A stretch of 64,000 bases of DNA from Synechococcus sp. MIT S9220 (GCF_014304815.1 NZ_CP047958.1:1984001-2048000); one strand, 5' to 3'. Numbered from the stretch's first letter, positions 44,361 through 54,236 are shown. Notes: generated by a model from the sequence alone, not told the origin. Program-made: numbers and translations.

Positions 44361-45536
44361 TTGAGCTTGTCGTCAACTCCGAATGACCCCCTGGCGAACG
44401 TGCCCAGTGACCGCCTCTGGTTGAGGTCGGAACTGATGGGTACGCAGGTCATCACCCGCGACAGCGGACGTCGCCTGGGCGTTGTGGGAGAAGTGGTCGT
44501 AGATATTGACCGCCGTGAAGTGGTGGCCCTGGGATTGCGCGACAACCCGCTCACCAGGTTCCTGCCTGGCCTACCGCGCTGGATGCCCCTCGACCGCATC
44601 CGCCAGGTGGGGGATGTGATCCTTGTCGACTCAGCCGACTCCCTGAGCGAAGGCTTTTCCGCTGATCGTTACAGCCGCATCATCAATTGCCAGGTCATCA
44701 CGGAATCAGGGCAGCAACTCGGCCGAGTCCTGGGCTTCTCGTTCGACATCGAAACCGGTGAACTAACCACCCTGGTGATGGGGGCTTTGGGTGTGCCACT
44801 GCTGGGTGAAGGGGTACTGAGCACCTGGGAGATTCCGGTCGACGAGATCGTCAGCAGCGGTGCTGACCGGATCATCGTTTACGAGGGCGCCGAAGACAAA
44901 CTCAAACAGCTCAATAGTGGATTCCTGGAAAAGCTGGGAGTGGGAGGTGCCAGCTGGGAGGAGCAGGAGAGGGAGCGCTACCGCCTCAATGTTGTGCCCG
45001 TCGAGAACCAACTGAGCTCTGGTCAGCCAGCTGAAACGGCACCACGCCAACTTGAGGCCTCTCAGAGCGAACGATTTGAGGCCGAACAGCCGGAACTGGA
45101 ATATGTGGAGCTGGAACAGCCACGGGGACAGGAGATGCGCCGGCGCCGCTACCTGGATGAACTCTCCATCGATGAACCCGAGCCCTACAGGGAGCCAGAG
45201 CGCTATTCCAGGCGCGAGCCGGAGCTTGACGATCGTCGTTACCGGACTCAAGACCAGGACGAACGGGCTTATCGAGAGCCCGAGCCCTCCCGCTATGCAA
45301 ACCCCATCAGCGAACGCGATCCATCCGGCTATGGAGAACGTCCTCGCTATGACGAGCGTCCCCGTCCGGCGTCCCGACGCCCTGTGGAACGCCCCGGAGC
45401 GCCACTGGATGTGGAACCGATGGAGATGCAATCCATTGAGCGCCAACCCCTAGACCTGGAGCCGAAAGCACGCGAACCATGGAATAACGAGCCACCCGAG
45501 CAGGCTTCCGGCGAGCCTGTTGAAGATCCCTGGTGA
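44361..45536 (+). CDS. PRC-barrel protein with long charged tail
   Basis: 391 residues from TTG. Two PRC-barrel-like repeats, about 26-110 (GTQVITRDSGRRLGVVGEV) and 110-190 (CQVITESGQQLGRVLGFSF), are followed by about 200 residues rich in Glu, Arg, Pro and Tyr (REPERYSRREPELDD). The tail is probably disordered. Probably an assembly or partitioning scaffold; true function unknown. It lies 60 bp after smc. Confidence 0.8.
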   Translation: MSLSSTPNDPLANVPSDRLWLRSELMGTQVITRDSGRRLGVVGEVVVDIDRREVVALGLRDNPLTRFLPGLPRWMPLDRIRQVGDVILVDSADSLSEGFSADRYSRIINCQVITESGQQLGRVLGFSFDIETGELTTLVMGALGVPLLGEGVLSTWEIPVDEIVSSGADRIIVYEGAEDKLKQLNSGFLEKLGVGGASWEEQERERYRLNVVPVENQLSSGQPAETAPRQLEASQSERFEAEQPELEYVELEQPRGQEMRRRRYLDELSIDEPEPYREPERYSRREPELDDRRYRTQDQDERAYREPEPSRYANPISERDPSGYGERPRYDERPRPASRRPVERPGAPLDVEPMEMQSIERQPLDLEPKAREPWNNEPPEQASGEPVEDPW

Positions 45537-45577
45537 ATCAATCAGGGCAGCGCAAGAGTCTGATCAGAACAATCCGT

Positions 45578-46003
45578 TCAGGAATGAGCACCATCCTTGA
45601 ACTGCAGTGACGCGCTGTTGACGCAGTAGCGCTGTCCCGTGGGTGCTGGTCCATCGCTGAAGACGTGTCCCAGATGCGAATCACAGCGTGCACAGAGGAT
45701 TTCTCTGCGCACCATTCCATGGCTGAAATCTTCCTTGGTGACGATGGCCCCGGAACTGACTCCCTGCCAGAAACTGGGCCAACCGGTACCGGATTCAAAT
45801 TTGGTGCTGGAACTGAACAAAGGGGTATCGCAACAGATGCAGTGGTAGACGCCGTCGCCCTTGTGATTCCAGTAAGCACCGGTGAAGGCCCGTTCAGTGC
45901 CTCCGCGGCGAGCCACCTGGAATTGCTCAGGAGTCAGCTGCTGCTTCCACTCCTCAGGGGAGCGTTCAATGCGATCGCTACCGGATGTTGATGGAGTGGT
46001 CAT
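45578..46003 (-). CDS. msrB: peptide-methionine (R)-S-oxide reductase
   Basis: 141 residues from ATG at 46003. Zn-binding pairs CICC and CARC; core [11 protein letters not shown] and [10 protein letters not shown]; the catalytic Cys is in [10 protein letters not shown]. It repairs the R epimer of methionine sulphoxide, using thioredoxin. It lies just downstream of the LpxB-related gene on the same strand. Confidence 0.95.
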   Translation of the reverse strand: MTTPSTSGSDRIERSPEEWKQQLTPEQFQVARRGGTERAFTGAYWNHKGDGVYHCICCDTPLFSSSTKFESGTGWPSFWQGVSSGAIVTKEDFSHGMVRREILCARCDSHLGHVFSDGPAPTGQRYCVNSASLQFKDGAHS

Positions 46004-46030
46004 GCACTGATCAGAGCTGCGTATCAAAAG

Positions 46031-47317
46031 CTAGTCGGAAAGAGCCTTTGGCAGCAGGCTCCTCACCTCTTCAGCTAAAGCCGCCACCGCTCCCGGCTGT
46101 CCCCGCAGCGCCCTGAGATCCTCGCGCTGACCCTGCAGCCGCTCAGGTTGCTGCAACCAGCCCAATGCCTCGGCTGCGATCTGCTCGGGTGTGATGGCGC
46201 CAACCCGCTCAGGAACCACCATCCGGCCTGCGGAAATATTCGGCCAGGCCAGCAGACCATGGTTTCTCATCCTCCAGGCGCTGAGCAGAAGGCCGATCAG
46301 TCGCCGTAGTCCAGGCAAGCGAGCCAACAGGCCCATCCAACCGTCCCAGGCCTGCATCACACCCAGATGCTGGGTGGGCACCAGCACAATCATGGGCACT
46401 CCCAAAGCTCCCAGTTCAGCCGTGTTGGCACCCACCGTGGTGAGTGCCAGTGAGCATTGACTCAGCACTCCGTGGGCAGGCGGGTCCTCCTGCAGATGGA
46501 TGAGTGTGCCGGCCTCGGTCAGCAGGCGCCTCCAGGGCCAGCCATCCCCGGGGGGGAGCACCTCGCTGACACCGGCCGTATACCCCTCCGCGATGCGATT
46601 GGCAGGGCCTAAGTAACGGAGCAGGTCCTCAGCACTGGTAGTGGGTGCAACGGGCAAAAGAAATCGACAGCCTGGGCGTTTCGCCCTCAATCGATCGGCG
46701 GTTTCAAACAGAAAAGGAACACCCACGCTGAGTTTGGCTGGCTTGGATCCCGGCAGCAGCGCAACCCATTCCCCTTCAGGCAAAGGATCGCTTGCTCTGG
46801 CATGGCTGGACAGGTCGGCCATCAGATCGCCCACAACCCTGCAACGCGAACGAAAGCGCTTCGGCAACTGCTGCTGCACCTCCGGAGCCATCGCCGCAAT
46901 GCGGTCATTCCAACGAGGCCAACGGGCCACCCATTCGGCGTAGGTGATGTGTCGATAACCCAGTCGTGCGGAGAGCAACACACTCCAGAACTGATCGCCA
47001 CCGAGAAAGACCACCACTCCTTGAGCGGGCCAATGACCGAACCGAGCCGGATGAAGCAACAGAGACCAGAACTGAGCCGCAGGAATAATGCGATCAAACT
47101 GCTGCCAGCGGCCGGCAGCCTCAGCTTCCATACCTGTGGCGTTGGGGCATGGCACCAGCACCAACCTCAGGCCGAGAGGCGAATGCATGGCTCTGGGTCT
47201 GAGCAGCAATTGTTGGTGCAGCTGTTCCGCCAACGGGCGAACCCAGGTGCTCAGCTCGCCGGGTCCGTTGGACACGAACACCACAGAGAGCGTTGGATCC
47301 GTGGATCGGAACGTCAA
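46031..47317 (-). CDS. lipid-A-disaccharide-synthase-related protein
   Basis: 428 residues. FVSNGPGELSTWVRPLAE at the N-terminus, then WVALLPGSKPAKLSVGVPF in the middle, and LALTTVGANTAELGALGVP and MIVLVPTQ in the C-terminal half. The two-domain glycosyltransferase fold is that of LpxB relatives found in cyanobacteria. Whether it makes lipid A disaccharide or another glycolipid is not clear. It lies 29 bp after tRNA-Leu. Confidence 0.75.
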   Translation of the reverse strand: MTFRSTDPTLSVVFVSNGPGELSTWVRPLAEQLHQQLLLRPRAMHSPLGLRLVLVPCPNATGMEAEAAGRWQQFDRIIPAAQFWSLLLHPARFGHWPAQGVVVFLGGDQFWSVLLSARLGYRHITYAEWVARWPRWNDRIAAMAPEVQQQLPKRFRSRCRVVGDLMADLSSHARASDPLPEGEWVALLPGSKPAKLSVGVPFLFETADRLRAKRPGCRFLLPVAPTTSAEDLLRYLGPANRIAEGYTAGVSEVLPPGDGWPWRRLLTEAGTLIHLQEDPPAHGVLSQCSLALTTVGANTAELGALGVPMIVLVPTQHLGVMQAWDGWMGLLARLPGLRRLIGLLLSAWRMRNHGLLAWPNISAGRMVVPERVGAITPEQIAAEALGWLQQPERLQGQREDLRALRGQPGAVAALAEEVRSLLPKALSD

Positions 47318-47346
47318 GCGAAGCGGATCAGCTTTTGGAAGAGAAA

Positions 47347-47428
47347 TGCGGATGGCGAGACTTGAACTCGCAAGGCCGAAGCCACACGCCCCTCAAACGT
47401 GCGTGTCTACCAATTCCACCACATCCGC
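47347..47428 (-). tRNA. tRNA-Leu (GAG)
   Basis: 82 nt. Acceptor GCGGATG/CATCCGC, D arm with GGTAGACACG, anticodon loop TTGAGGG (anticodon GAG) on stem CACGT/GCGTG, a long variable arm (GTGGCTTCGGCCTTGC), and T arm with GTTCAAGTC. CCA is not encoded. Confidence 0.93.
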
Positions 47429-47576
47429 GTGGTCGATTCAGCCCCTCGGGCTTCATCGGGGATCGATCATACCGGCTGGGGTGCCCGTTAATGCTCTCCC
47501 GGCTGACCCCTCAGGGAAGGGATGAACGCCCACGCACGGACACTGATACGATCCGCCCTGGCTTGGTAACTGCGGG

Positions 47577-48923
47577 ATGCCCATCGGCAAGGTGCTGATC
47601 GCCAACCGCGGCGAAATTGCTCTCAGAATTCTGAGGAGCTGCCGGGAGATGGGGATCGCCACGGTTGCGGTTTACAGCACCGTTGATCGCAACGCTCTCC
47701 ACGTTCAACTGGCAGATGAGGCGGTTTGTGTTGGCGAAGGCCCCAGCAACCGCAGCTATCTGAACGTTCCCAACATTCTTGCGGCAGCTACCTCCAGGGG
47801 CGTTGACGCCATCCATCCCGGCTACGGGTTTCTGGCCGAAAACGACAAGTTCGCGGAAATGTGCCGCGACCACGGCCTCATCTTTGTGGGACCTTCACCC
47901 CACGCGATCCGCTCGATGGGCGATAAGTCCACCGCCAAAACCACCATGCAATCGGTGGGTGTTCCCACCGTTCCCGGCAGCGAAGGTTTGCTTTCAGGAA
48001 CCAAGGAAGCGGCTGAACTCGCAGCCAGCATGGGTTACCCCGTGATGATCAAGGCCACGGCCGGTGGCGGAGGCCGTGGCATGCGCCTCGTCCAGAGTCC
48101 TGATCAGCTCGACACGCTCTTCAAGGCAGCACAGGGGGAGGCAGAAGCAGCCTTCGGGAACCCTGGGCTGTACATGGAGAAATTCATCGACCGCCCGCGT
48201 CACGTTGAAGTGCAGGTGTTGGCCGATCGCCACGGCAACGTCGTTCATCTCGGCGAACGTGACTGCTCGATTCAGCGCCGCCACCAGAAACTGCTGGAAG
48301 AGGCGCCCAGCCCTGCCCTTGACCCTGAGCTGCGTCGACGCATGGGCGAAGCGGCTGTGGCTGCAGCACGCAGCATTGACTATGAGGGCGCCGGAACCGT
48401 CGAGTTCCTGCTGGACCGCAGCGGTGGGTTCTATTTCATGGAAATGAACACCCGCATCCAGGTGGAGCACCCTGTCACTGAGATGGTCACAGGCGTTGAC
48501 CTCATCACTGAGCAACTGCGCATCGCCGGAGGCGAGCCGATCAGCGTTCTTCAAAAAGACATTCAGTTGCGTGGTCACGCGATCGAGTGCCGCATCAATG
48601 CAGAGGATGCACGCCACAACTTCCGCCCCGCACCGGGACGGATCACCGGTTGGTTACCCCCTGGAGGTCCTGGAGTGCGCGTCGACAGTCACGTGTACAC
48701 CGGTTACGACATCCCACCCTTTTACGACTCTCTGATCGGCAAGCTGATCGTTTGGGGAACTGATCGCACCCATGCGTTGTCACGCATGAAGCGAGCCCTC
48801 AATGAATGCGCCGTCACGGGGATCCCCACAACGGTCGACTTCCACCTGGAGATGATCGAACGACCGGAATTCATCAACGGCGACGTCCACACCAAATTCG
48901 TTGAACAGGAAATGCTCCCCTGA
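47577..48923 (+). CDS. accC: acetyl-CoA carboxylase, biotin carboxylase subunit
   Basis: 448 residues, full length. [21 protein letters not shown]-grasp [14 protein letters not shown]; catalytic part with [28 protein letters not shown] and [16 protein letters not shown]-type ([18 protein letters not shown]). It carboxylates biotin on AccB as the first step of fatty-acid synthesis in the cytosol. Confidence 0.97.
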   Translation: MPIGKVLIANRGEIALRILRSCREMGIATVAVYSTVDRNALHVQLADEAVCVGEGPSNRSYLNVPNILAAATSRGVDAIHPGYGFLAENDKFAEMCRDHGLIFVGPSPHAIRSMGDKSTAKTTMQSVGVPTVPGSEGLLSGTKEAAELAASMGYPVMIKATAGGGGRGMRLVQSPDQLDTLFKAAQGEAEAAFGNPGLYMEKFIDRPRHVEVQVLADRHGNVVHLGERDCSIQRRHQKLLEEAPSPALDPELRRRMGEAAVAAARSIDYEGAGTVEFLLDRSGGFYFMEMNTRIQVEHPVTEMVTGVDLITEQLRIAGGEPISVLQKDIQLRGHAIECRINAEDARHNFRPAPGRITGWLPPGGPGVRVDSHVYTGYDIPPFYDSLIGKLIVWGTDRTHALSRMKRALNECAVTGIPTTVDFHLEMIERPEFINGDVHTKFVEQEMLP

Positions 48924-48945
48924 CCTTGACCTGAACAAGGGCCGA

Positions 48946-49308
48946 TCAAGCGATGGCTTGGGAACGCATCAGCATCTGTGAAAGCACACCCTGCTGACCC
49001 ACCAACAGCTCACGCATGAGGCTGACCAAGCCGAGCCAGATGACCGGTGTTACATCCACACCGCCGATCGGTGCCACAACACGGCGTGTGAGGGCCAGCA
49101 CAGGCTCTGTCAGCCAGATCACCACAGCCCAGACCCCCGACTTGGAGTCGGCCTTGGGATACCAGGTGAGCACGATCCGCATCAGAAACATCAAGCTCCA
49201 TGCGGCCAGCAGCAGACCCAGGATCAGATGCACTGTCGGCAGAACCTGAAGCAGGGTCGGCGTCACAAAGCTCAAAGCAACGGGATCAGCATCGTAGAAA
49301 GTCGCCAA
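48946..49308 (-). CDS. YggT family membrane protein
   Basis: 120 residues with two hydrophobic regions: VHLILGLLLAAWSLMFLMRI and, after LTWYPKADSKSG, VWAVVIWLTEPVLALTRRVV. A YggT/Ycf19-like signature follows (APIGGVDVTPVIWLG). Family role in membrane or photosystem assembly is not settled. Divergent from psbX with 56 bp between. Confidence 0.85.
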   Translation of the reverse strand: MATFYDADPVALSFVTPTLLQVLPTVHLILGLLLAAWSLMFLMRIVLTWYPKADSKSGVWAVVIWLTEPVLALTRRVVAPIGGVDVTPVIWLGLVSLMRELLVGQQGVLSQMLMRSQAIA

Positions 49309-49364
49309 CGATCCCTAAGATCGCTCTTGCCTTGAATCCAGGGTTTGGTTCCGGCCCGATCGCT

Positions 49365-49487
49365 ATGACTCCCTCCCTCACCAATTTCCTTCTCAGCCTG
49401 GTCGCGGGTGCCGTGATCGTGGTGGTGCCTGCTTCCATCGCACTGTTCCTGTTCAGCCAAACCGACCAGGTGGACCGAAAGCTCTGA
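49365..49487 (+). CDS. psbX: photosystem II protein PsbX
   Basis: 40 residues from ATG at 49365; the longer open frame upstream is not protein-like. MTPSLTNFLLSLVAGAVIVV, one membrane helix, then FLFSQTDQVDRKL. It sits at the PSII periphery near cytochrome b559 and affects quinone turnover. The start MTPSL and the tail are characteristic. Confidence 0.93.
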   Translation: MTPSLTNFLLSLVAGAVIVVVPASIALFLFSQTDQVDRKL

Positions 49488-49568
49488 AGGGACTGGCGCG
49501 CTTCGTAAACTTGAATCAACAGTTCCCGGTTTCGAAGAATCCGGTGAACGCTTTTCGAGGTCCTAATC

Positions 49569-50546
49569 GTGGTTAACGCCAGTCTTAATTGGGCCAGCAT
49601 CGTTGGCATCGTGCTGGCCGTTGGCGGCGCAATGCTGTATTTCATGCGCAGCTTCAAGCCTGCGCTCGCCCGCGATTACGACGTTTTTTTTGCAGCCATC
49701 GGCCTGCTCTGCGGCGGAATTCTCTTCTTCCAGGGCTGGAGACTTGACCCGATTCTCCAGTTCGGACAGTTTTTGTTGGCCGGCACAACGGTTTTCTTCG
49801 CCTACGAGAGCGTTCGTTTGCGAGGAATCTCAGCAGAGCAAGCACGCCGCTCGGCCTACTTCGATGACGAACCGCCCGCCAGGGGGCAAGCCCCGGGAAT
49901 GCGCGGCGGTTACGACGACTCCTACGACAGCTTCGACGAACCTCAGCCACTGAGACGCCGCTTCGCAGGCCAGGAATTTGACCGCAATGAAGGCCAGGAG
50001 GACGACTTCTACCGCCCACGCCGAAATTCCAGAGCAGCGATTCCTGAGCAAGCCGCAAGTCGACGACGTGGCAGGCCTGAAGAACCCTCCAGCTGGAGGC
50101 AGGACAGCGAGCAGGATCGCCGCATGGCCCGCTTCGGCAATCGAGACGACGACCGCCCATCCACGGGCCCCAGCTTCGGTGATCGCCGTAATCAGCGGGA
50201 GGATCAGCGACGCGGCAGCAGGCCCAGCGCGGCTTCTACCCGCGAAGGAGGACCTTCAACCGCCTCGCCTCGTGCATCTTCCGCTCGCACAGCCTCCCCT
50301 CGCCCAACCGAGGAGTCACAGGCATCAGTGTCCCGTTCGCCTTTTATCAATCGCTCAGCAGCGACAACACCGCCTGGAGTTCCGCAGGGGACACCGTTCC
50401 GTCAAGCTGCTGAAGATGCGGCCTACAGCCCAAGTAGACGTCAGCCTGGCCAGGGGACCCCGCCCGACACGCGTCCCCAGGATTCAGGACGAACGCCTCC
50501 CCGCAGTTCGCGTCCACGGGACAACAGCTCCCGCTTCGACGACTGA
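49569..50546 (+). CDS. ycf66: Ycf66 family protein
   Basis: 325 residues from GTG. Three N-terminal helices (residues 8-90: WASIVGIVLAVGGAMLYFMR, FFAAIGLLCGGILFFQGW, FLLAGTTVFFAYESVRLRG) are followed by about 230 residues rich in Arg, Ser, Asp, Pro and Gly, probably disordered. A conserved protein of cyanobacteria and some plastids, function unknown. Its TGA overlaps a CTG that appears to start the next gene. Confidence 0.88.
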   Translation: MVNASLNWASIVGIVLAVGGAMLYFMRSFKPALARDYDVFFAAIGLLCGGILFFQGWRLDPILQFGQFLLAGTTVFFAYESVRLRGISAEQARRSAYFDDEPPARGQAPGMRGGYDDSYDSFDEPQPLRRRFAGQEFDRNEGQEDDFYRPRRNSRAAIPEQAASRRRGRPEEPSSWRQDSEQDRRMARFGNRDDDRPSTGPSFGDRRNQREDQRRGSRPSAASTREGGPSTASPRASSARTASPRPTEESQASVSRSPFINRSAATTPPGVPQGTPFRQAAEDAAYSPSRRQPGQGTPPDTRPQDSGRTPPRSSRPRDNSSRFDD

Positions 50547-51076
50547 TCCGCTCCCCTGCGCTGCTGCTGCTGCTGATTGGTCTGCTGATGGCCGGGTGTA
50601 GCGGCAGAACTCAGCGGGCACCAAGTTCCCTTCTGCCTGAACAGCAGCAGCAGCCGGCCCTCAGTGGAGACGGCAGCAAGCTGGCAGTGATTGTTGACCA
50701 GCGCGGCAGACCGACCGTGCAGTTAAAGAACCTTCGTGGCGGCGGTCGTCTGCAGCTGCGCCATCTCAACGGGCAACAGCCCCACAGCTCTCCTTCCCTG
50801 AGTTGGAACGGTCGCTATCTGGCGGTGATCATTCAGCGCGGCAACCGACGGCTTGTTTTGATCGAAGACCGACTCAGTGGCCGAGCCCATCCGCTTCGCC
50901 TCCCCTCAGGTCGCACTCCCGTGCGACTGAGCCTCTCGCCCGATGGACGTCAGCTAGCGGTGCAAACCGCCGATCGAGGACGTTGGCAGGTGGAACTGCT
51001 TGATCTCAGCGGACTGCTCGAACCGGATCGACGCGGTGGGCTACGCCGCTCAAATCCGGCAGAGCTTCAGCCATGA
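50543..51076 (+). CDS. TolB-like beta-propeller lipoprotein, probable CTG start
   Basis: 177 residues if initiated at CTG 50543. From there the sequence is IRSPALLLLLIGLLMAGC, a perfect lipoprotein signal with lipobox LMAGC. Starting at the first ATG (50588) would leave only three residues before the Cys. No ATG, GTG or TTG lies between. CTG overlaps the ycf66 stop as CTGA, like the ATGA couplings elsewhere. The mature part holds PD40-like repeats: LSGDGSKLAVIVDQRGRP and LSLSPDGRQLAVQTADRGRW. Downstream ATGA couples it to a paralogue. Confidence 0.75.
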   Translation: MIRSPALLLLLIGLLMAGCSGRTQRAPSSLLPEQQQQPALSGDGSKLAVIVDQRGRPTVQLKNLRGGGRLQLRHLNGQQPHSSPSLSWNGRYLAVIIQRGNRRLVLIEDRLSGRAHPLRLPSGRTPVRLSLSPDGRQLAVQTADRGRWQVELLDLSGLLEPDRRGGLRRSNPAELQP

Positions 51077-51561
51077 GAGCTCAATGGCCGCGATTGATGG
51101 CACTGCTGCTTGGGCTTTGCCTGATGGGCTGTGGTCCATCCGGTCTACGCCCCGAGCGTGGCATCAGCAGTGCCCTGCAGCGCAGTTCAGACAGCCGGCG
51201 ATGGCCCTCCATGGGCAACCGCTGGTTGGCGTCCATCGCCAGTCGCAACGGTCGGGAACGCGTCGAGCTTGTGGATCTACGCAACGGTCAGCCGGTGCCG
51301 CTGCCTGGCCTCAATCAGGCGGATGCACAGCCGATCAGTGTCAGCGTCAGCGCTGATGGCAATCGCATTGCCCTGATCCGCAGCCGAGATGGACGCACAG
51401 AACTGATGCTCTACCGCCGTGGTGTGGGAATCCTGCAACGCTTACCCGTTGAACCCGCAGGAGTTCCCAGAGAGGTCAGCCTGGATGGGTCAGGACGTCT
51501 CCTTGCTGTGCAGGTGAGCCGCCAGGGGCGATGGGATGTGGATCTGATCCGTTTACCTTGA
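51073..51561 (+). CDS. TolB-like beta-propeller lipoprotein, paralogue
   Basis: 162 residues from ATG at 51073. Lipoprotein signal with WPRLMALLLGLCLMGCG; PD40-like strands VSVSADGNRIALIRSRDGR and VSLDGSGRLLAVQVSRQGRW. Same repeat pattern as the gene before it, so a tandem duplication. Three genes (ycf66 and both lipoproteins) form a coupled operon. Probably faces the periplasm. The partial propeller suggests homo-oligomerisation or pairing of the two proteins. Confidence 0.8.
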   Translation: MRAQWPRLMALLLGLCLMGCGPSGLRPERGISSALQRSSDSRRWPSMGNRWLASIASRNGRERVELVDLRNGQPVPLPGLNQADAQPISVSVSADGNRIALIRSRDGRTELMLYRRGVGILQRLPVEPAGVPREVSLDGSGRLLAVQVSRQGRWDVDLIRLP

Positions 51562-51575
51562 CCAACGATTGACGC

Positions 51576-51785
51576 TCAGGGAACCAGACCAGACCAATGC
51601 AGGAAGGTGTCGTGGCTCAGCGCTTCCACAAGCAGCACTGAAAGAAAGCCGATCATGGCGAAACGGCCATTGACACGCTCTGCATAGCCGCTCCAGCCGA
51701 ATGCAGGAACATCACTTGTGGTTGCTGAGGGTGTCTGGTCGGCAGGAGCCTCAGGCGGCTTCGCTGAGTCGGTCTCGGAAGTCAT
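51576..51785 (-). CDS. high-light-inducible protein (Hli/SCP family)
   Basis: 69 residues. A Pro/Ala/Asp-rich head, then GWSGYAERVNGRFAMIGF, the one-helix chlorophyll-binding motif with E-x-x-N-x-R, and helix residues LSVLLVEAL. It binds chlorophyll and carotenoid and protects photosystems under high light or stress. It lies 6 bp after the ABC exporter gene and is probably cotranscribed with it. Confidence 0.93.
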   Translation of the reverse strand: MTSETDSAKPPEAPADQTPSATTSDVPAFGWSGYAERVNGRFAMIGFLSVLLVEALSHDTFLHWSGLVP

Positions 51786-51791
51786 CGGGGA

Positions 51792-53798
51792 TCAAACGCG
51801 GCCAAATTCATAGCCTGCCGCGGGAAGCAGACGCCATCCTCCCTTGCCATCGAGTTCAAGAACCGTGTCATGGAACTCTCGAAGAGTTGGCCTGTGGCCA
51901 ACACTGATGAATGAAATTTCACGTCGGCAAAGCAGTTCATAAAGATGCCGTTCCGTAGCGACGTCCAGAGCGCTGGTTGCTTCATCAAGCACCACCATGT
52001 GCGGAGCATTGAGCAGCAACCGGGCAAAGGCGAGACGCTGCTGCTCGCCAAGAGACAACAGGCGCGGCCAGTCCTGCTTCACATCCAGATCGGGATAGCG
52101 GTTAACCAGATCAGGCAGCCGCACTTCCTGGAGAACGGAGCGGAACTGATCAGCATCAAAGCGATCGGGCTGGAGTGGATAGGCCAGCTGTTCACGCAGG
52201 GAACCCAGCAGCATGTAGGGCTTCTGGGGGATAAAGAGCATGTCGCCGGCAGGAGGACGTTCCAGATGACCGTCACCACTGACCGGCCAGAGTCCACTCG
52301 CCAACCGCAGGAATGATGTCTTGCCGCAACCTGAAGGACCCACCACCAGCAGCCGCTGGCGGGCCTCCATGCTGAGGCTGAGGTCTTTGATCAGAACCCG
52401 GTCGCTCTGAGGAGGCACCAGATCAACATGACTGAGCAGTAGCCGACTGGCCTCGACCTCCTTGGCGTCATGAAGAGTGCCGAGTTGATCGTCTTCACTG
52501 CGGTGCGTGATCTCATCAACCCTTCCCTGGAATCCCTCCAGTCGGGAAATGCTGGCTGAAAAGGCTGCCAGACGATCAATGTTGTTGACGATATAGCTGA
52601 CTGAAAAAAGCACCTGAGAGAAGGCGATGCTGGCCTGTCCGAAAACACCAAAATCAACCTCTTTAGCGAAGTAAATGGGTGCGATAACCAGCCAAGGGAG
52701 AAAGCGAGAAAAGTAATCGTAAGAACGCTGAATCACACTGATCAGCGCCTCCCAGATAATCAGTCGGTTGTAGTTGCTGATAGCGCCGTCCAGTCGGCGG
52801 TTGGCCTCCTTCCCCTCTTGCTTTTCGCCGCCATAAAAGGCAATCGACTCGGCGTTATCGCGGATATGGACGAGCCCATAACGGAAGTCGGCTTCCAGCT
52901 TGAGCTGCTGATAATTCAAGGCCACCAGCTTGCGACTGGCATAAACAATGAGAGTGGTTCCAACGACGGAGTAAACGATCAGCAGCTGGGCAAGACGACC
53001 ATTAATTCCCCACAGCACAAGGATGAAACTGAAGAAGGTGAGCAGAGCCGTGATCACCTCCACAACAACACTCAAGCTGGTGATCGTGAAACTGCGGGTA
53101 TCGTCAGCAATCCGTTGATCAGGGTTATCGATATCAGAAGCGTTCTCATCGTTGGGATTGAGAACGTAGTAAGCACGATTGGAGAGATAGCGACCCAGTA
53201 GACGCGAGCTGAGCCAGCGCCTCCACATCAAACCCACCTTGGGGATCAGATAGCTCTGCACCGCGCGAATCGGCAGCGCAAGCACCAGGCAGAACGCATA
53301 GATGGCGACGATGTTCCAGAAACTTGAAACGTCGTAGGCAACCAGTGCATTCTCGATATTGCGGGCGATATAGCTGATGCCGACGTTGATGCCGTTGATC
53401 ACCAGAATCAGCAGAGCGATCACACCAAGCAGCAACCAGGGAAGCCAACGGCCTTGCCGGAGTTTGCTGCGGAACGCAATGAAGAAACCGGCTCCTGCCA
53501 GCGAGCAAGCGAGCACGACCGGACCAATCCAGCCTGACCAGATCGATCGAACGATCTCATCGACTCCGGGGAGAAAGCGATCCTGCAGTGTCGGGATCAA
53601 TTGATCCGTCAGGGCCACAACGAGCGTGAGCAACCCGAGCGTGACTCCGATCACCACAAGCAGCAGTGAGAGCACCAGCAATAAGAACTGCCAGGTGCGA
53701 GTTTCCTCCACAGGGAGGAAATAGGGCTGGGCCAGGCGCTGCAGCTTGCCCAGCTGCGCACCCAGTCCCTGGGCAGGACGCCGAGGGGTGGTTGTCAT
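51792..53798 (-). CDS. ABC transporter, fused permease-ATPase (ABCD/SbmA-related class)
   Basis: 668 residues. Membrane domain of about six to eight helices to residue 440, with the EAA-like region DNAESIAFYGGEKQE, typical of the ABCD (peroxisomal, BacA-related) family. The nucleotide-binding domain has GPSGCGKTSF, LSLGEQQRLAFA and VVLDEATSALD. It may carry vitamin B12, fatty acids or peptides; none can be selected here. It lies 24 bp downstream of the HIT gene and just before the Hli gene, forming an operon. Confidence 0.85.
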   Translation of the reverse strand: MTTTPRRPAQGLGAQLGKLQRLAQPYFLPVEETRTWQFLLLVLSLLLVVIGVTLGLLTLVVALTDQLIPTLQDRFLPGVDEIVRSIWSGWIGPVVLACSLAGAGFFIAFRSKLRQGRWLPWLLLGVIALLILVINGINVGISYIARNIENALVAYDVSSFWNIVAIYAFCLVLALPIRAVQSYLIPKVGLMWRRWLSSRLLGRYLSNRAYYVLNPNDENASDIDNPDQRIADDTRSFTITSLSVVVEVITALLTFFSFILVLWGINGRLAQLLIVYSVVGTTLIVYASRKLVALNYQQLKLEADFRYGLVHIRDNAESIAFYGGEKQEGKEANRRLDGAISNYNRLIIWEALISVIQRSYDYFSRFLPWLVIAPIYFAKEVDFGVFGQASIAFSQVLFSVSYIVNNIDRLAAFSASISRLEGFQGRVDEITHRSEDDQLGTLHDAKEVEASRLLLSHVDLVPPQSDRVLIKDLSLSMEARQRLLVVGPSGCGKTSFLRLASGLWPVSGDGHLERPPAGDMLFIPQKPYMLLGSLREQLAYPLQPDRFDADQFRSVLQEVRLPDLVNRYPDLDVKQDWPRLLSLGEQQRLAFARLLLNAPHMVVLDEATSALDVATERHLYELLCRREISFISVGHRPTLREFHDTVLELDGKGGWRLLPAAGYEFGRV

Positions 53799-53822
53799 GG
53801 AGTCATTCTCACTGAATCTGGA

Positions 53823-54164
53823 TCAACCGGGGGGCCAATCCAGTGCGCGACCTCCGATCACGTGCACATGCAGATGAAACACGGTCTGACCGGCGGCGGC
53901 ACCGCTATTGATCACCGTTCGCCAATCCTTGAGCCCCTCCTGCTTGGCCACTCGGGCCGCAACAAGCAGTAGATGTCCAAGCAGAGCAGCGTGCTCTTCG
54001 CCGACATCCTGGAGACCCACAAGCGGTTCACGTGGGATCACGAGTACGTGAACGGGAGCCTGGGGAGCGATGTCGCGAAAGGCGAGGCAATGCTCATCGC
54101 TATAGACCTCATCGCAGGGAATCTCACCCCGCAGGATGCGAGAAAAGATCGTGTCCTCGGCCAT
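53823..54164 (-). CDS. HIT family nucleotide-binding hydrolase (HINT type)
   Basis: 113 residues from ATG at 54164. MAEDTIFSRILRGEIPCDEV is the HINT start; the active site is QTVFHLHVHVIGGR, with the His triad. Acts as a purine nucleoside phosphoramidase in the cytosol. Divergent from comM, with 72 bp between. Confidence 0.92.
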   Translation of the reverse strand: MAEDTIFSRILRGEIPCDEVYSDEHCLAFRDIAPQAPVHVLVIPREPLVGLQDVGEEHAALLGHLLLVAARVAKQEGLKDWRTVINSGAAAGQTVFHLHVHVIGGRALDWPPG

Positions 54165-54236
54165 GGCAAAGGGGCTGGGGGGGGGCAGGTAATGGGACAG
54201 GCAGGGCATCAGATCCATGCACCGCTCATCAGTTCA

